Source: Coprinopsis marcescibilis
Taxonomy: Eukaryota; Basidiomycota; Agaricomycetes; Agaricales; Psathyrellaceae
Assembly: GCA_004369085.1 (NCBI GenBank)
Contig: ML210146.1
Coordinates: 1,054,001 to 1,118,000 of the forward strand
DNA: 64,000 nucleotides
Reading direction: 5' to 3'
This document shows, piece after piece, positions 46,156 to 58,200 of the stretch. Within the stretch, counting starts at the first letter, position 1, and the number at the start of each line of letters is the position of its first letter. Made by a program: the position numbers and the translations under genes. The notes under the pieces are model-generated. The model worked only from the letters and a program-made list of their open reading frames with translations, ran no database searches and was not told where the DNA came from.

Positions 46156-47147
46156 TTAGTATCGGGCGCCGTTGTTATTGTAGCCATTATAGGGGCTAGG
46201 TCCTCGGGAGAGGTCCGCATAACCGCCAACGGGGCTGAAATGGGTAGGGCCTGCGGTGAAATCGTGATCAGGCAGGGGGTTCAAAGGGCTGTTGCGAGAG
46301 CCGTGTCCACCAGACGATTGAGAAGAGCCCGAGTAGCGCCTCGAAGCGATAACATCGTCGACACGGCTTGGCTTCTCGTCCCAGGAGGTCTCAATGGGCT
46401 TCATGCGCTTGTCGAATTTTCTGGAGCTACCGAGCTTCCATTTGCGGAAGACAGTCCAGAGGATGGCCACGCCACCAAGCGATGCAGCAACAGCGATAAG
46501 AATGGTCATGACGTTGCTCTTGGTCTGGTCTTCTTGTGCGGCCCCAGCCATCGAGGGAGGGGCAGTTGGGTCGGCTTCGACATTGATTGTCCTGGTAGCC
46601 GGCCCTCTAAGACTGGAGGACACCGAGTCTGAAGCTGAAGCAGGAGGGGGAGCTGTAGTTTCCTCTGCTGGCGGGGCAGTTGGCCGAGGTGCCTCTTCCT
46701 GAGCAGAACCGGACGGTTGGGCCTGGCCCGAGGGCGAGCTTTCAGATGCGGAAGCAGACTCGGAAACCTAGCGCAAGGTCAGCAGGGACATAGAAGCAAG
46801 ACCAAAGTTCTTACCGAGTCACTTTCTGAAGCGGATGCTGATGCTGATTCTGAGGCGGAGGCAGACTCCGACACCGAAGCACTGACAGACGCTGAGGCGC
46901 TGACACTAACACTCGCAGAGTCAGACGCTGACGCTGAATCCGAGTCAGAGGAAGGGGGCCTGGCAGGGCCAACGACGATAGGGAATACTGGCCCCTCATC
47001 CTCCTGAGGAACTCGTTTCTTTAGCATCCTATTTAGGTGACCATGGTCGCGTCGATGGATGGGGTCGTGGGCCTCTACAACGGCCGTCGCAGCGAAAACG
47101 AGAGTGAGATAAAGGAGTGTGGTTGTCTTGGACGTAAAGGTGAGCAT
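46156..47147 (-). CDS. Ser/Ala-rich Mid2-like single-pass membrane protein
   Basis: The start at 47147 gives a signal peptide (LLYLTLVFAATAVVEAHD) in a protein of about 314 residues. A KR site (MLKKRVP) could be a Kex2 cut. A low-complexity stalk of Ser-Ala-Ser-Asp/Glu dipeptides follows (about 46820-46970 plus more after a 47-base intron). This type of stalk is heavily O-mannosylated in fungal wall sensors. One transmembrane helix (VMTILIAVAASLGGVAILW) is directly followed by a basic anchor (RKWKLGSSRKFDKRMK). The cytosolic tail is Ser/Gly/Asn-rich and ends NNNGARY with a stop at 46156-46158. The layout (signal, Ser-rich stalk, helix, short polar tail) is that of Mid2/Wsc-type sensors, but I see no Cys-rich WSC module. 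A sensor role is inference from layout. Confidence 0.78.
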
Positions 47148-47597
47148 TGTAATAGTCTTGTTGTGATAATGTTGCGGCTTCTAGAAATGTGCGCTGGTGG
47201 GCAAGGTGGTCAGCATTGAGGCCAACGACGAGCAGAGGTGGTTGCTCACCGCAGGCAGTGGTGAAAGATACAGCTGGGCTGCAAGGGACGTGTCAAACGA
47301 CGTTGCCCAGCGAAGAGAGTGTGCGTTGTTGAGAAAAGAGAGTGACTGTAGCGAACAAGCTGCCGCCGATGCCTGCGAACTCAAAACATTGCTTACTCAG
47401 CAGGCGTGGTGCCCTGGAAACAGTCTTTCTCACGCTTGTCATCCGCATGAATGGATGGGAATCAATTGTAGTCCAAAAGTACAAATAAACGCAAAAAGTC
47501 CGCAGGTACAGGTACCAAAAAACTTGAAAGCAAGGAAAATGTCTCGAGATCAAAAAACAGTCAATTGTCCATGTTCTTGTAGTCCGAGATAGCAAAA
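47148..47597. other. intergenic, about 450 bases
   Basis: 5' flank of the Mid2-like gene and 3' flank of the heparinase-like gene, both minus. The first 50 bases upstream of the Mid2-like start are AT-rich. I see no further gene or RNA. Confidence 0.5.
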
Positions 47598-50143
47598 TCA
47601 ATTGTGGCTGGTCACGGACCAATCGTCCAATGCAACGGTGGGTGGTGTAACAAAGTCTGCTTCGGACATCCCTGGCCACTGTGGGTTGAACAAAACTTGT
47701 ACCGTATGGCTTCCCGCTGGAAGGCTGATTGTCAACACAGTCACGCCAGGATTTTCCTGGTCTGCTTCAGGTGGGGTTGGGTCGGAAGGCAAGCGAGCTG
47801 CACTAGCGGTTGCAAACTGTGCTCCTTCCGGTGGAGACAACATTGTCAGTCTCATGGTTTGCCCGTCCAGCCCAAGGGTGACAGAGGTACCACCCTCGGC
47901 AATGGAAATTTCCGTCGCATTGGTGTGCATCCTCCATTGGATAGCGCTGCCCGCGTCAATTTCATCCTGCAGAAGCACTTGGCGGCGCCCGTTCAGGAGT
48001 CTCACTCCACGTTTGACCGATGTACTGTGTGTTCGATCCTGATTAATTGAAGCTGTTAATATGGAGAAAAAACGGACACATACGCATCAAAGTATGCACT
48101 TGTCATATCTGTCGTCCAAAACGCGGTCGAGTCATTTGGAACTTCCAGAACAGTACTTGAACCTTGGGTAGTTCCAGAAGACCCGTGTCTAACGCTGGGG
48201 GCGGCGGCGACGTTTTGATTTGCCTGGTTGATGAGAATGGTGTTCTGTCCGGCGGTCATTTTTCGGTAATACTGCCAACGGACAGCATCCTGTGCATCGC
48301 TAGTGAAGTAATCGAGTGAAAGGTAGTTTCCAGAACCCAACTCGCCAGCCCATCGTGTGCCAAGAGCATCGAGGACAAAGTCTCCGACATCCAGATCGTT
48401 GTGCGCTTGATGGGCTTGGTTGCTCCCAGCTTTGATGGCGACATAGAGTGCATCGCTAGCTGTCCAACTGCTGCGCATTGATGCCCATTGGTCGGTTGCG
48501 TCATCGAAGAAGCCGTCCAACGGGGCACCGTCCCAGAAAGCACCTGCGACGGAAGGGTTGTACCAGAACATGCTCCATGGTTCAGCGGCGTCGACTTGCT
48601 CCCGTTGAAAGAGTGTGTACTGGGGTCGGTTGTATTGTTCACCATACAAAAACATGCAGTTTGCAGTGGCAGAGAATTTGTTGGGACCGTGATCACCGTA
48701 GTTGAAAAGGGCAGTCGGACCGAAGGCGTACATATGCGCCAAGGCAGTCAGTTGGAAGCTGGGATTGGCGTCGAGGAGCCCATGGTGAGAGCCAGTTGCG
48801 GTGAGAAGTGCGGACGCCATTTCGGCATGACCAGTGGTTCCGAAATACCAATAGTCGTTAGTCTCCGACCAAGTACCATCGCTCGAGGGACCGCGCGCGC
48901 AATTGGCGTTTGCGTTCTCAATCGTCAGGCCAAGGAGTTGCGCTGCCACGCCTGTTGTGTCGTCTCCGAGGATGGCAAGGGAACCAATGGTCAATCCTCC
49001 ATTGCAAACACAGTTCCAATTGCCATTGACGCCAGTCCTCCACCACCCATTGGCGGATGCCCCTGTATAAGCATCCACTCCAGGTTGAAGACCGTAACGA
49101 ATCAAGACGTCTCTGATTTGACCCTTTTGCTCGTCACTGAAAACGTCATAAAACCAATCGTAGGCAACGCCAAATGCGGCAGAAAGTTCGGCAGCATCGA
49201 GGAAATGGGCGGCATTCCACCTGTCTTCGGCTGGTCCGAACTCCCCTGGACCATCGCCTGAAGCGTTCTAGAAGACGGTTAGCTCAGCAAGGCACGTCAG
49301 GAACATTATCACACACCTGAATCTCGACCCATGCTCTGTCTGCCCATCGACGGTCCCTGGTCTGCCTGTAGGCATAACCAAAGACTTTGATTCTCTGCTT
49401 AATTTCGCGGGCAATGTCCAGGATGCCACTGCCTCCATCCATGAAATACCCGACAGGACCGCTGCCAAGCAGACTTTCTGCGTTTGCGAAGATGGTGTCA
49501 TTCCATCCCCTCATGTATGGGTCGACTTGAATGAGTTGAGAGAGTGCATCCCATTTGTATTGAGGTGCGAAAAGACGAGGACGGTCCTCCCGGACTGTGG
49601 TAGCAGAGGGAGTTGAAGGTGTGAAAGGATCTTGTGGCCAGCCTTGTGCTGAAGCGTTGAAGGTAGGAGAGGTGAAGGCCGCAGTGTTTGTCTGTTCAAT
49701 CCGAGAACAGGTCAGGCCGCAATGCACGATGAAAAAGTGAGAAAATCACCGACCGCCGATGGGTAAATGGGCACCATAAATTGGGTATTGGTAGCAGTCG
49801 CAAAACGACCAATGGCCGCGTTATTATTATTTGTGGGCCTTGGATTCGCATCTGCGTTTCCTCCAGGTTTGTCGTTGGTATTAGCCTCAGCGCTACGGTT
49901 TTCAGCGTTTCGAGCCGCAGCGCGACTGCCAAGAACTCCGCCAAGAACGGCGGCAACTATGACTGCAGCAACGATTGCGACAGGAAGTCCAATCTTAATC
50001 CACTTGCTTGTGGGCTTTTTTGCACCTCGAGCAGCATAGCCGCCTGCAGCTCCTTTGTATGCCACGTCGTCAGCGGAGTCGGGGCCTTGTGGCATGTGGC
50101 CTCTGTTTTCGCCGCCAAGCCCAGAGTAGTTGTAGTTAGACAT
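47598..50143 (-). CDS. membrane-anchored heparinase II/III-like polysaccharide lyase
   Basis: About 790 residues. The start at 50143 gives a cytosolic leader (MSNYNYSGLGGENRGHMPQG), then one membrane helix (IGLPVAIVAAVIVAAVLGGV), making a type II protein with a luminal/extracellular catalytic part. An Asn/Ala/Pro-rich linker leads to an alpha-helical toroid: RPRLFAPQYKWDALSQLI, WADRAWVEIQ, RWNAAHFLDAAELSAAFGVA and GWWRTGVNGNWNCVCNGGL. The beta-sandwich lyase part carries HQAHNDLDVGDFVLDALGTR, the His-rich motif typical of heparinase II/III-like folds. It ends ALDDWSVTSHN with TGA at 47598-47600. Related fungal proteins attack uronic-acid polysaccharides; the substrate here is unknown, and fungi lack heparin. 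Three introns; the second-last donor is GTGTCC after FDAY. Confidence 0.85.
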
Positions 50144-50556
50144 GGCTTCGAATTGGTCGAGCTGGTTGCTCTGGAAGCCGAGGTCGATGTCGATGTCCGG
50201 AAGGACTTGGGAGGTCGCTGGAGACGGTGGAGAAGAAGAAAGGTTGAATAGAGCCCCGCAAGCAACAGCCACCCTTATTTGATCTGCCGAACCAAAGAAC
50301 CAAAAGTACACTAATTTTAGAATGGCCCGTTGCCTGTCTCACTCTCCTCCGTTCATCCCTGTTTCTTTTACCCGGTCTGACTCCGCCTGTCTCACCGTGG
50401 CGAGGAGTATAATAACGACGGACGACGACGTTGCCAAAAGCTCAACTGCAGAATCCAATGCCTTGTTAAACGGCTAATATTAGCATATGGTAACAGCCAC
50501 ACAAGGTCATTTGTCAATGCCTCAATCAAATGACGCAGTGGTCTAGAGCTTCCATC
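50144..50556. promoter_or_regulatory. bidirectional promoter between the lyase and TatD genes
   Basis: 413 bases between divergent starts, containing a run of ACG repeats (GACGGACGACGACGTT near 50418). No TATA box was recognised. Confidence 0.45.
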
Positions 50557-52109
50557 ATGGCCAGTATAACCCAGTCCCTCGTTCGGGGCTCCACATTCAA
50601 GTTCATAGGTAATCGTCTCGGTATATATCAGGCCAGGTATTGATTTAACGTCGCAGATATAGCAGGTTGGAACAATTCTGGCAACTTACGAGTGACATCC
50701 CCAACTAAAATGATCCCGACGATGTAGTCAACCTAACTGATCCAGTTTATCGCGGAGTGTATCATGGAAAGAGAAAGCATGATGGTAAGTAAGCGCGTTT
50801 GTCGTGCCTCAGATCATACTTTGGCCCACAGTTCTGTCCAGATGATTTAGAGGATGTCCTGCACAGAGCTCGTTCAGCGGGGGTTTCATCCATGATAATC
50901 ACAGGAACTAGTTTAAAGGAATCCAAAGAAGCACTGGAGCTGGCGAAGAGTTTGGGTATGTGCTAGGCACTGCCAATACCACTTGTCAAGCGTTTAGATC
51001 ATCACCTGTGGGCACCGTTAGGTCACAGTTACTACGCGACTGTCGGATGCCATCCAACGCGCTCGGGAGAGTTCGAAACCTACCAAGGAGGCCCGGACGC
51101 GTATCTTACGGAACTGGACAACCTGATCGCAGCTCATTTGCAGGGTGAAGGACGGGTTGTTGCTGTCGGAGAGTGTGGTCTAGGTGAGGAGGGAACTGCC
51201 ACGAGATGCGTGTAACTCATACCGTTGCCTCGAAAAGATTACGATCGAACCCATTTCGCGGCACCGGATGTACAAAAAAAGTACTTCAAGGTGAGTCAGC
51301 GCCTTTTAATTATGCTAGGCCTCGTGCCTCATGGCCTGTAAGGTTCAATTGTCGCTGGCAAAGCGGTATAATTTACCCCTTTTCCTGCATTCTCGTGCCG
51401 CTCACAACGACTTTGTTGAAATTTTGCGAGAATCAGGATTCGCGGTGAATGGGGGTCGGGATGTTGGTGGAAAGGGTGGTGTGGTGCACAGCTTCACCGG
51501 CACGCCTCAAGAGGCAGCGGAACTGGTAAGTTTAAAACATGGTGCAAAGGAGACGCTGACCCCTTGATATCAGATCTCTATGGGATTTCATGTCGGGTAA
51601 GCACGTAGTGACCATGTTAATTTTCTTTGCGTTATTAAACAACCTTGCAGGATTAACGGCTGTTCGCTGAAGACCGATGAAAGTCTCCTAACGGCCAAAT
51701 CCATCCCCCTTGACCGTCTCTTGCTCGAAACAGGTGCGTCCCCAGGCCATAGCGCATGGTCCCGCAAAGCCTTGACATCATCTCATAAGATGCTCCATGG
51801 TGCACGATGGCCTCGACCCACGCATCAAAGGGTTTGCTGGATACGTTGCCTGACGCGCTTCGCGACAGCTTTCTACCGCAAGCAACCAAGGCAGAGAGAT
51901 TTGTGAAAGGGAAATCAGTAAAGGGCAGAAATGAGCCCACTTCTATAGGAGCGGTAGCATGGGTTATGCATCGATTGCTACAAGTTCCTTATCCGACATT
52001 GGTCAATTCAGTGTGGAACAATACGGTTGCTTTGTTTTCCTTGTTTGAAATTGACTCGGAGACGCCAGACCCGATCTTGTTGAATGCCGAGGACTCCCCG
52101 CCGATATAA
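50557..52109 (+). CDS. TATDN1: TatD-family deoxyribonuclease (TATDN1-like)
   Basis: Metal-dependent 3'-5' DNA exonuclease family. The ATG at 50557 gives [17 protein letters not shown], then over two introns DIA and [19 protein letters not shown], the TATDN1-type opening that replaces the usual HxH motif. Further exons give [40 protein letters not shown] and [13 protein letters not shown]. The metal and catalytic blocks are [49 protein letters not shown] and LLLETDAPWC. A C-terminal part after [17 protein letters not shown] includes [20 protein letters not shown] and ends NAEDSPPI with a stop at 52107-52109. About 380 residues and roughly eight introns, several close together near the N-terminus. 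Confidence 0.92.
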
Positions 52110-52380
52110 TACATGATGCTTTCCGTTGAATCACCATTTGTCTTTCCTCACAAGGCCAACCAATTTACGCGTCAAGTAAGATCGATCACCACATAGGGGC
52201 CAAATTCCCTGTTTGAACAGCGCCCAGAAAATGCTGTAATTGCCAAGCCAAGCCACACCCACAACTTGAGCTGGATCCGCCACTATAGAACAGCGCTGAG
52301 CGGTCTCGTCGGTGGGCTTCACAGACGCCCTCGTCACGCGTCAATACCAACGACGTCCTCTTAGAATCTCTCTACCCATT

Positions 52381-53783
52381 ATGTCCTATTATGATGACGA
52401 GCTCTCCGCAAAGATTTCTTCCGCGCTGGCAATCTTCGGCCTGGTCTGGTACACGGCGTTGTGGTGCATTGGCCTGCTAGGCGCAATTTCTGTGTATGGT
52501 TCACTGCCCAATGCTGTGTTGACAAAACTAATGCGTTCTCTCTAGGTATCGCAGATATAGAAACAGGCCCATATTTGTCAATTTTACCCCCGCCTTTGAA
52601 GCACCGGGAGTGTCTGTACTACGTCCTTTGAAGGGACTCGACCCCGACCTGTACACCAACTTGGAATCGACATTACGACTCGACTATCCGAATTTCGAGA
52701 TTATCTTCTCCGTTTCCGACGAAAAAGATCAAGCTCTACCAATAGTCACCGAGCTCCTACAGCTTTATCCCAACGTCAAGGCTCAGATCGTCGTTGGTGA
52801 GCCCAAATTTAAGGTTTCGGACCACACGTGGTAACCTACAACCGTCCACAGGCCAGGAAGTTGTCGGAGTAAACCCCAAGGTTAACAACCTTGTTCGGTC
52901 ATACAAATTGGCAGAAAACGACATTATATGGGTCCTGGATTCCAACGTGTTCGTTGATCCTGGGACACTCGCAAGGTCCGTCGAAGCGCTCACCGCGCCT
53001 AGGAAACCTACGCAACGACGGATTGGCGTCATCCACCACGTTCCATTCGTCGACAAGGTCAATTCTTGTTGGGGATCAAGGGTGGAAGCAGTTTTTCTCA
53101 ACACTGTGCACGCCAAAATGTATGTCGCCATTAACACGGTCGCCATCGAATCCTGTGTCGTTGGCAAGTCGAACATATTTAGGCGCTCGGATGTTGACCT
53201 TGTGAACGGGACACTGAAGCCTAGGGATCCCCTGGACCTGGACGTCGGAATAAAGAGGGGATTTGCCTCTTTTGGTCGGTTCTTGGCGGAAGACAACATG
53301 ATCGCGAGTGCCCTTTGGCATGAGCTAGGCATCCGACACGAGCTTTCCACGGACGTCGCACACAACGTAGTGGGAAACATGTCTATTTCCGACTATGTCT
53401 GGAGACGGGTTCGATGGCTCCGTGTACGGAAAAGGATGGTGTTGGCAGCGAGCCTCGTGGAACCCTTTACCGAATCAATACTTCTCTCGATCATTGGGAG
53501 TTCGAGTGTTCGATATCTGTTTGGGATTCCCCGAAGCTGGTTTCTGATCGTTCACTTTTTGCTCTGGTTCCTTGTGGACACGTCTGTTTACAGCTCTCTA
53601 GCTGGACGTCTACCCGCTGTTATTGATGGTCATTTTGTGATGGCCTGGATTTTCCGGGAGGTTGCTGCCCTGCCTATATGGCTGTTCGCAGTGTTTGGAA
53701 ATGATGTAGTTTGGAGAGGGGAGCATTACCGTATCCTGCAGAACGGAGAGGTGGCACCTTCTTCGAGTGGTAACGACAAGTAA
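52381..53783 (+). CDS. UGCG: ceramide glucosyltransferase (GT21)
   Basis: Makes glucosylceramide from UDP-glucose and ceramide in the Golgi/ER; fungal glucosylceramide affects growth and plant-defensin sensitivity. The ATG at 52381 gives MSYYDDELSAKISSALAI, then a first membrane helix (FGLVWYTALWCIGLLGAISV). Catalytic blocks follow: PGVSVLRPLKGLDPDLYTNL, YPNFEIIFSVSDEKDQAL (first Asp region), ENDIIWVLDSNVFVDP (second Asp, DSN), FLAEDNMIASALWHELG (third Asp) and the terminal Arg-Trp motif RRVRWLRVRK. Three or four C-terminal membrane segments follow (SWFLIVHFLLWFLVDTSVYS, FREVAALPIWLFAVFGNDVV), ending SSSGNDK with a stop at 53781-53783. About 430 residues, close to the human enzyme plus a short tail. 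Two introns near the N-terminal third. Confidence 0.92.
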
Positions 53784-54012
53784 CGTAGATGTAATGAATG
53801 TTGCATATGGTAGTAAATATTATATGTATAAATGATACATGGAGTTAGTTAAGCACTATAATAATATCGTAAGTAGTAAATAGAGTGTCTGTGTCGATTA
53901 GTGGAATGTAAACTACTTGGTGTGAAGGAGTGAGTATATAAGTGGGTAAGGTGAATGTCTCTGAAGTCTGCACAGTCCATAAAAGATAAGTCCGAGGGGG
54001 TTGGTAGGTGCT

Positions 54013-54811
54013 TCAGGAATCGTTTGAGACTCGTAAATCCATTAAAACTTTGTAGTCGTATATCATGATGACTTCCTCAAAGAAAGCATCTGACCATTCG
54101 GGACACCACGTTTGCAAAGCCATAGGGCGTAGCCGCACCTTGTCGCCTTCCTTTGTTTGTGTGCGAATGCTCCTGCCTTCTTTGTTCTTCTGCCGCTCGT
54201 TGGAGAACCAGTTTTTGACCTGCTTGAATGCGCTAAGAGGGGATGTGGATATAAGACGTCTATATGCGGAGACAAGGGCAAGATATGTGGGAGAGAGCTC
54301 ACCGACGGATGACGATAGCAAGGAGAACCATCCAAGACTCGGGTGGATACATGGTAATCTGGTCGTAAACCATGCGCAGCACAAGCAGCTGGTGGTCGTT
54401 TACGGGTGAATTGTCGAGGGATTTGATCCTCATGGCCTTTTCCATAAGATTCTGACGCCTGACCCGCATCTGCTGCTTGAACTTGATTTGAAAGAGATGG
54501 TCTGGAGATGATTTCTTTGCAGTCTTTCGGCGAGTTGGAGAAGAGGAAGAAGAAGAAGTGTCTGATGAATTTGAGGAAGAAGAATGGCGGAGGGGTTGGA
54601 GAAGGCTGTCGCGAAGGATTGGAGAAGGCGAGACAGCTGAGCATGGAATATGTAGATCCAGACTAGCATCTGAGGACTGCCAGGAGAACGAGGGGGATCG
54701 TTGTTGCGGAATTCGAGGAGAATGTTCTGGGGATGATGGCGGGTCTGATTCTACGGCGTCACAGGCTACTTGTGCGAGGAAATGAAGCGGGGTATGTTGT
54801 GCAGAAGTCAT
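54013..54811 (-). CDS. homeodomain transcription factor
   Basis: About 240 residues. The start at 54811 gives MTSAQHTPLHFLAQVACDA, then a Ser/Pro-rich disordered region with long Ser runs. The homeodomain follows at the C-terminal third: FKQQMRVRRQNLMEKAMRIK, QLLVLRMVYDQITMYPPESW and, over an intron, RRAFKQVKNWFSNERQKNKE. The recognition helix WFSNERQ has the invariant Trp, Phe, Asn and Arg. An exon after it contributes a short conserved-looking tail (RPMALQTWCPEWSDAFFEEV) ending RVSNDS with a stop at 54013. The intron falls between helices 2 and 3. It stands alone, without a divergent partner homeodomain or mitochondrial intermediate peptidase, so it is a general regulator rather than a mating-type gene, as far as this window shows. 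Confidence 0.85.
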
Positions 54812-55257
54812 GATTGAATCGTAAGAGAATAAGAAATAAAAGAGAGGAAATTGTGAACGAAGGACGGGAGTATGCGACTAGCGCTGAGAAAGAGGAAGAG
54901 GAAGAGACGAGACAGACTATATGTGAGACGTGAGACCGACCTATATACGAAGACAAAGCCAATATCAAAGAATCAACCAGTGACAGTTGAATGTCCACGC
55001 AGTCTACAGCCATCGGACAAGTCCGCTATTGTTTTTCTTTATTCTCCCTCCTTATTTTTCAATATTACTCGCTGTCATGGATACATTTGCTCACTGTTTC
55101 CCTCTAGTTTCACCCCAGAGCACAGGACTATCCTCGGTCCAAGTTGATACAGATAAAAGCGGTCACTGCTTCGATCAATATCTGCCTCGGACCCAATCAG
55201 TACAAACAACAACCATTCATTTCATTACCTTCTATTGCTCGACACTACAACTCTGCC
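54812..55257. promoter_or_regulatory. divergent promoter region with purine-rich tract
   Basis: 446 bases between the homeodomain and Sec3 starts. A GAGGAAGAGGAAGAG purine tract lies at about 54890-54905, and the plus-strand leader is pyrimidine-rich. No gene or RNA was recognised. Confidence 0.45.
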
Positions 55258-58200
55258 ATGGATATAGAACAACAGCGCCAGACCATAGTTTCCTCGGTCT
55301 TCGACAAGCGTAATGCCAGTGGCTCAGACGAGTCTTATGTCGTCCATCTCAAGATCTGGGAGGATGCAGGCACAGACGGGGGTGGTCGCAAGCCCCGCTA
55401 CATTATCCTATCACGTATGTCGCAAGACTGCTGCTGCTCTTCCCCATGCAATAATCATCATTCTTTGCCGTAGAATCCGCAAAAGAGGGTGGTTACATGC
55501 ACAAGTCAAAACAGAATACCAACTCTACCTTTTCCGTCGGGAAGACCTGGCGCATACGCGAGTTGCGTGGTCTCCAGGTGTTGAATGTATGCCACTGGTT
55601 TCCCTCTTTGTTTCAAGTCCTCTGTATGAAATTCTTGCCTTTGCCAGCCTCTCTCTTTCAATGTAACGCTCTCGCGAACATATCGGTGGGAGACTGAGAG
55701 CAAAGAGGAGCAGGCTGTCTTCCTCGAAGCACTCGTCAAACTCTTCCGCGTTGCACTGGGCCCCTCAACACCTCTGCAATTGGAAGGTCTAAACGACTAT
55801 TATGAAGCGCAGGGTGCGTTCATAAATCTTGTCAAGTTTATTTCCTAAAAGGTTGTTAGAAACACGCCAACCCCAGCGAGCCGCAGGGCCCTCTAATCCT
55901 TCCGTTACTCTTGCCGGTTCCACATATTCTGGGTACAGAAACACTGCGCAGAGCAATGACTATGAAACTGCTCGTAGAAATCCTTCTCCCGCGCGATCGA
56001 ATCCCCGCAACGCCCCTCCACCCTCCAAGCCGCAGTCCCTTCAGGCCCCGGAGAGCAGGGAGCGAACGATATCTGCACGTTCCAGGGATGCTCCTCGTAA
56101 TCGGCCACCTTCCATCACCGTGCCCCAGATTGCTGCTGTTCCCAGTCCTCCGAGGCAGACGCGGAGACCGTCCAATGCGGCATCCACACAGAGCCAAATT
56201 CCTGCGCAAACCTCGCAGGTTGTGCAGCCACGGGCCTCCCAGCAGACAACCAGCACCTTCTCGAGGGACTCGCGTGCTACTATCCAATCCCAAGCTTCCG
56301 ATTCCATTCCATCTCGCACAACCAATGCTTCACCGGCTCCGACACAAACACGAAAGTATACGGCTCGTGCTGATGTATTCCCGATCGAAAACGTGCCTTC
56401 GCGACGAGATCAGAATGCGCGAATTTCTTATTTCGATCCCGCTAATCAGTCCTCATTGGATCGATTGCTTGTCCAAAACACTGATAGTCAAATAGATATC
56501 GACGGAGAGGAGGAGAGTGCTCGTGCCACTTTAACCAACGTGGAGGAGATGATCGAGGGATATGAATGGGCAAGTGACGACGTCATCGGCAGAAAGTCTA
56601 CCAGAGGCGCAGTCGACTTGATTCAAGCGAGGCTTTTGGACGAGCTAACAGCGCTTGAGAAGGTAAGCAGCTGAACACTAGTTCAAAGCGCATTTGCCCT
56701 GACCTTTGCCAACACCAGGCCAATGTTCATTCGTTTTTGGAAAGTGATGATCGCATTGGAATTGTCATGAAGTATCTTGAAGACGCGATTACCGAGTTGG
56801 ATAGCATGAACAGCCTCATATCTTCTTACAAGATTCACCTCAACGTAAGACCTCGTCTTGTTCTTCTGTCCTCAAGCTCAGTTTGTAGGCTGTGAGCGAA
56901 GATATTCTGTTCATCCAATCTCAAAACCGTGGATTGCAAGTTCAGACTCAGAACCAACGTGCCCTTCTTGGAGAAATCCAAAATCTCCTGGTACGTGATG
57001 TTATCATATCAAACGGATAAGGATCGTCTAAGACTTTATATCTAGAGGACTGTACATGTGGATCAAGATGCCCTCATGACCCTTACCCAAGGATCTTTGG
57101 AGAAAGCACAAAGTATCCAACGATTAGAGGAAGCTGCATCCGAACTCTACAAGGCCTTGCAGGCAGGGCGGGATACCGGTGCGTGTTTATTTTGCGCATT
57201 AACGATACCGTTCGACTCAATTTTTGGTAGACATGGCCGCAACCATGGAGCGGTTGCAAGAGTACCGCACGCACAATGCTCAGTTCTGCAAACGGATGTT
57301 CGACTTCTTGAGCATAATGTTTACGGCACAGGTAGGTTGTATCTATCTATCTTTGCTGGCGGTTCTAACACGAGTTATCTAGTCCAAATTGCTAACTGGT
57401 GATAGCAGCGGGCTTGCAAAATCTGCCAGAGGCCATCCTCTGCTGATCGAGCACCAGGCGATCGAAGAATATCTCGGCCGGTACTCTGGACTGATGCTGT
57501 ATCTGAAAGAAATGGACGAAGGTGTCTACTCTAAGCTTTGCGCTGTGAGTGAGAAATCGCAGTACACGATCCCTCTACTTACGCCACGAGCGTAGTCCTA
57601 CTTCTCGACAATAAGCGATCTGCACCAAACGCAGATCAGCAACCTTTTGTCAATCTACCTTAATCTCGTCAAGAAGGCTCAAGACGAAGAGCAGGACACG
57701 AGTAGGACAAATTTGTTCCATGTCCGCGGCTTTCGCTTAGTGTTGTTGCAGGTGGATTTGCTGGGGGTGGACCGCCCGTCTCTAGAAGTGCAGCTGGTAT
57801 GCGTCGTGCTGGAACTTTGATACGATCCCCATTGGAGGGTCGGAGAGATAAGGAAAAAAACGCAGAAGGTGATCTTCGGGCTTCCGAGGTATGGCTATCT
57901 TCTGTTCGGTCGACCTTTTGACATCTTACGCTCCGTTCTGCAGGCATTCTTAATGGTGTTGGAACAAATGCAATCTTCAGTCCACCGTGAATCCGACTTC
58001 ATTACAGACTTCCTGCAAATCAACGATGCCGGGCTTACCTTCGCCGATTACATGGGTCTCGACAGTTATTTCCGTCGCCAGGCTTCGCGGTCGGAGGGAC
58101 TGAGTCAGCCTACGATGAAGCTAATTCGGAACGCGATGGATCTCATCTTTGGGTTCTTACCCATGGAGGTGAAGACGTGGATAGACAACGCTGTCGCGAA

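Noticed and set aside
46012..46632. Plus-strand open frame of about 206 codons
   Set aside because: Antisense to the Mid2-like protein, whose signal peptide, stalk and membrane helix read on the minus strand.
48488..49261. Plus-strand open frame of about 257 codons
   Set aside because: Antisense shadow of the heparinase-like gene; no start context or domain.
54013..54811. Mating-type (A) locus
   Set aside because: Only one homeodomain gene, no divergent partner and no mitochondrial intermediate peptidase gene next to it; neighbours are ceramide glucosyltransferase and Sec3.
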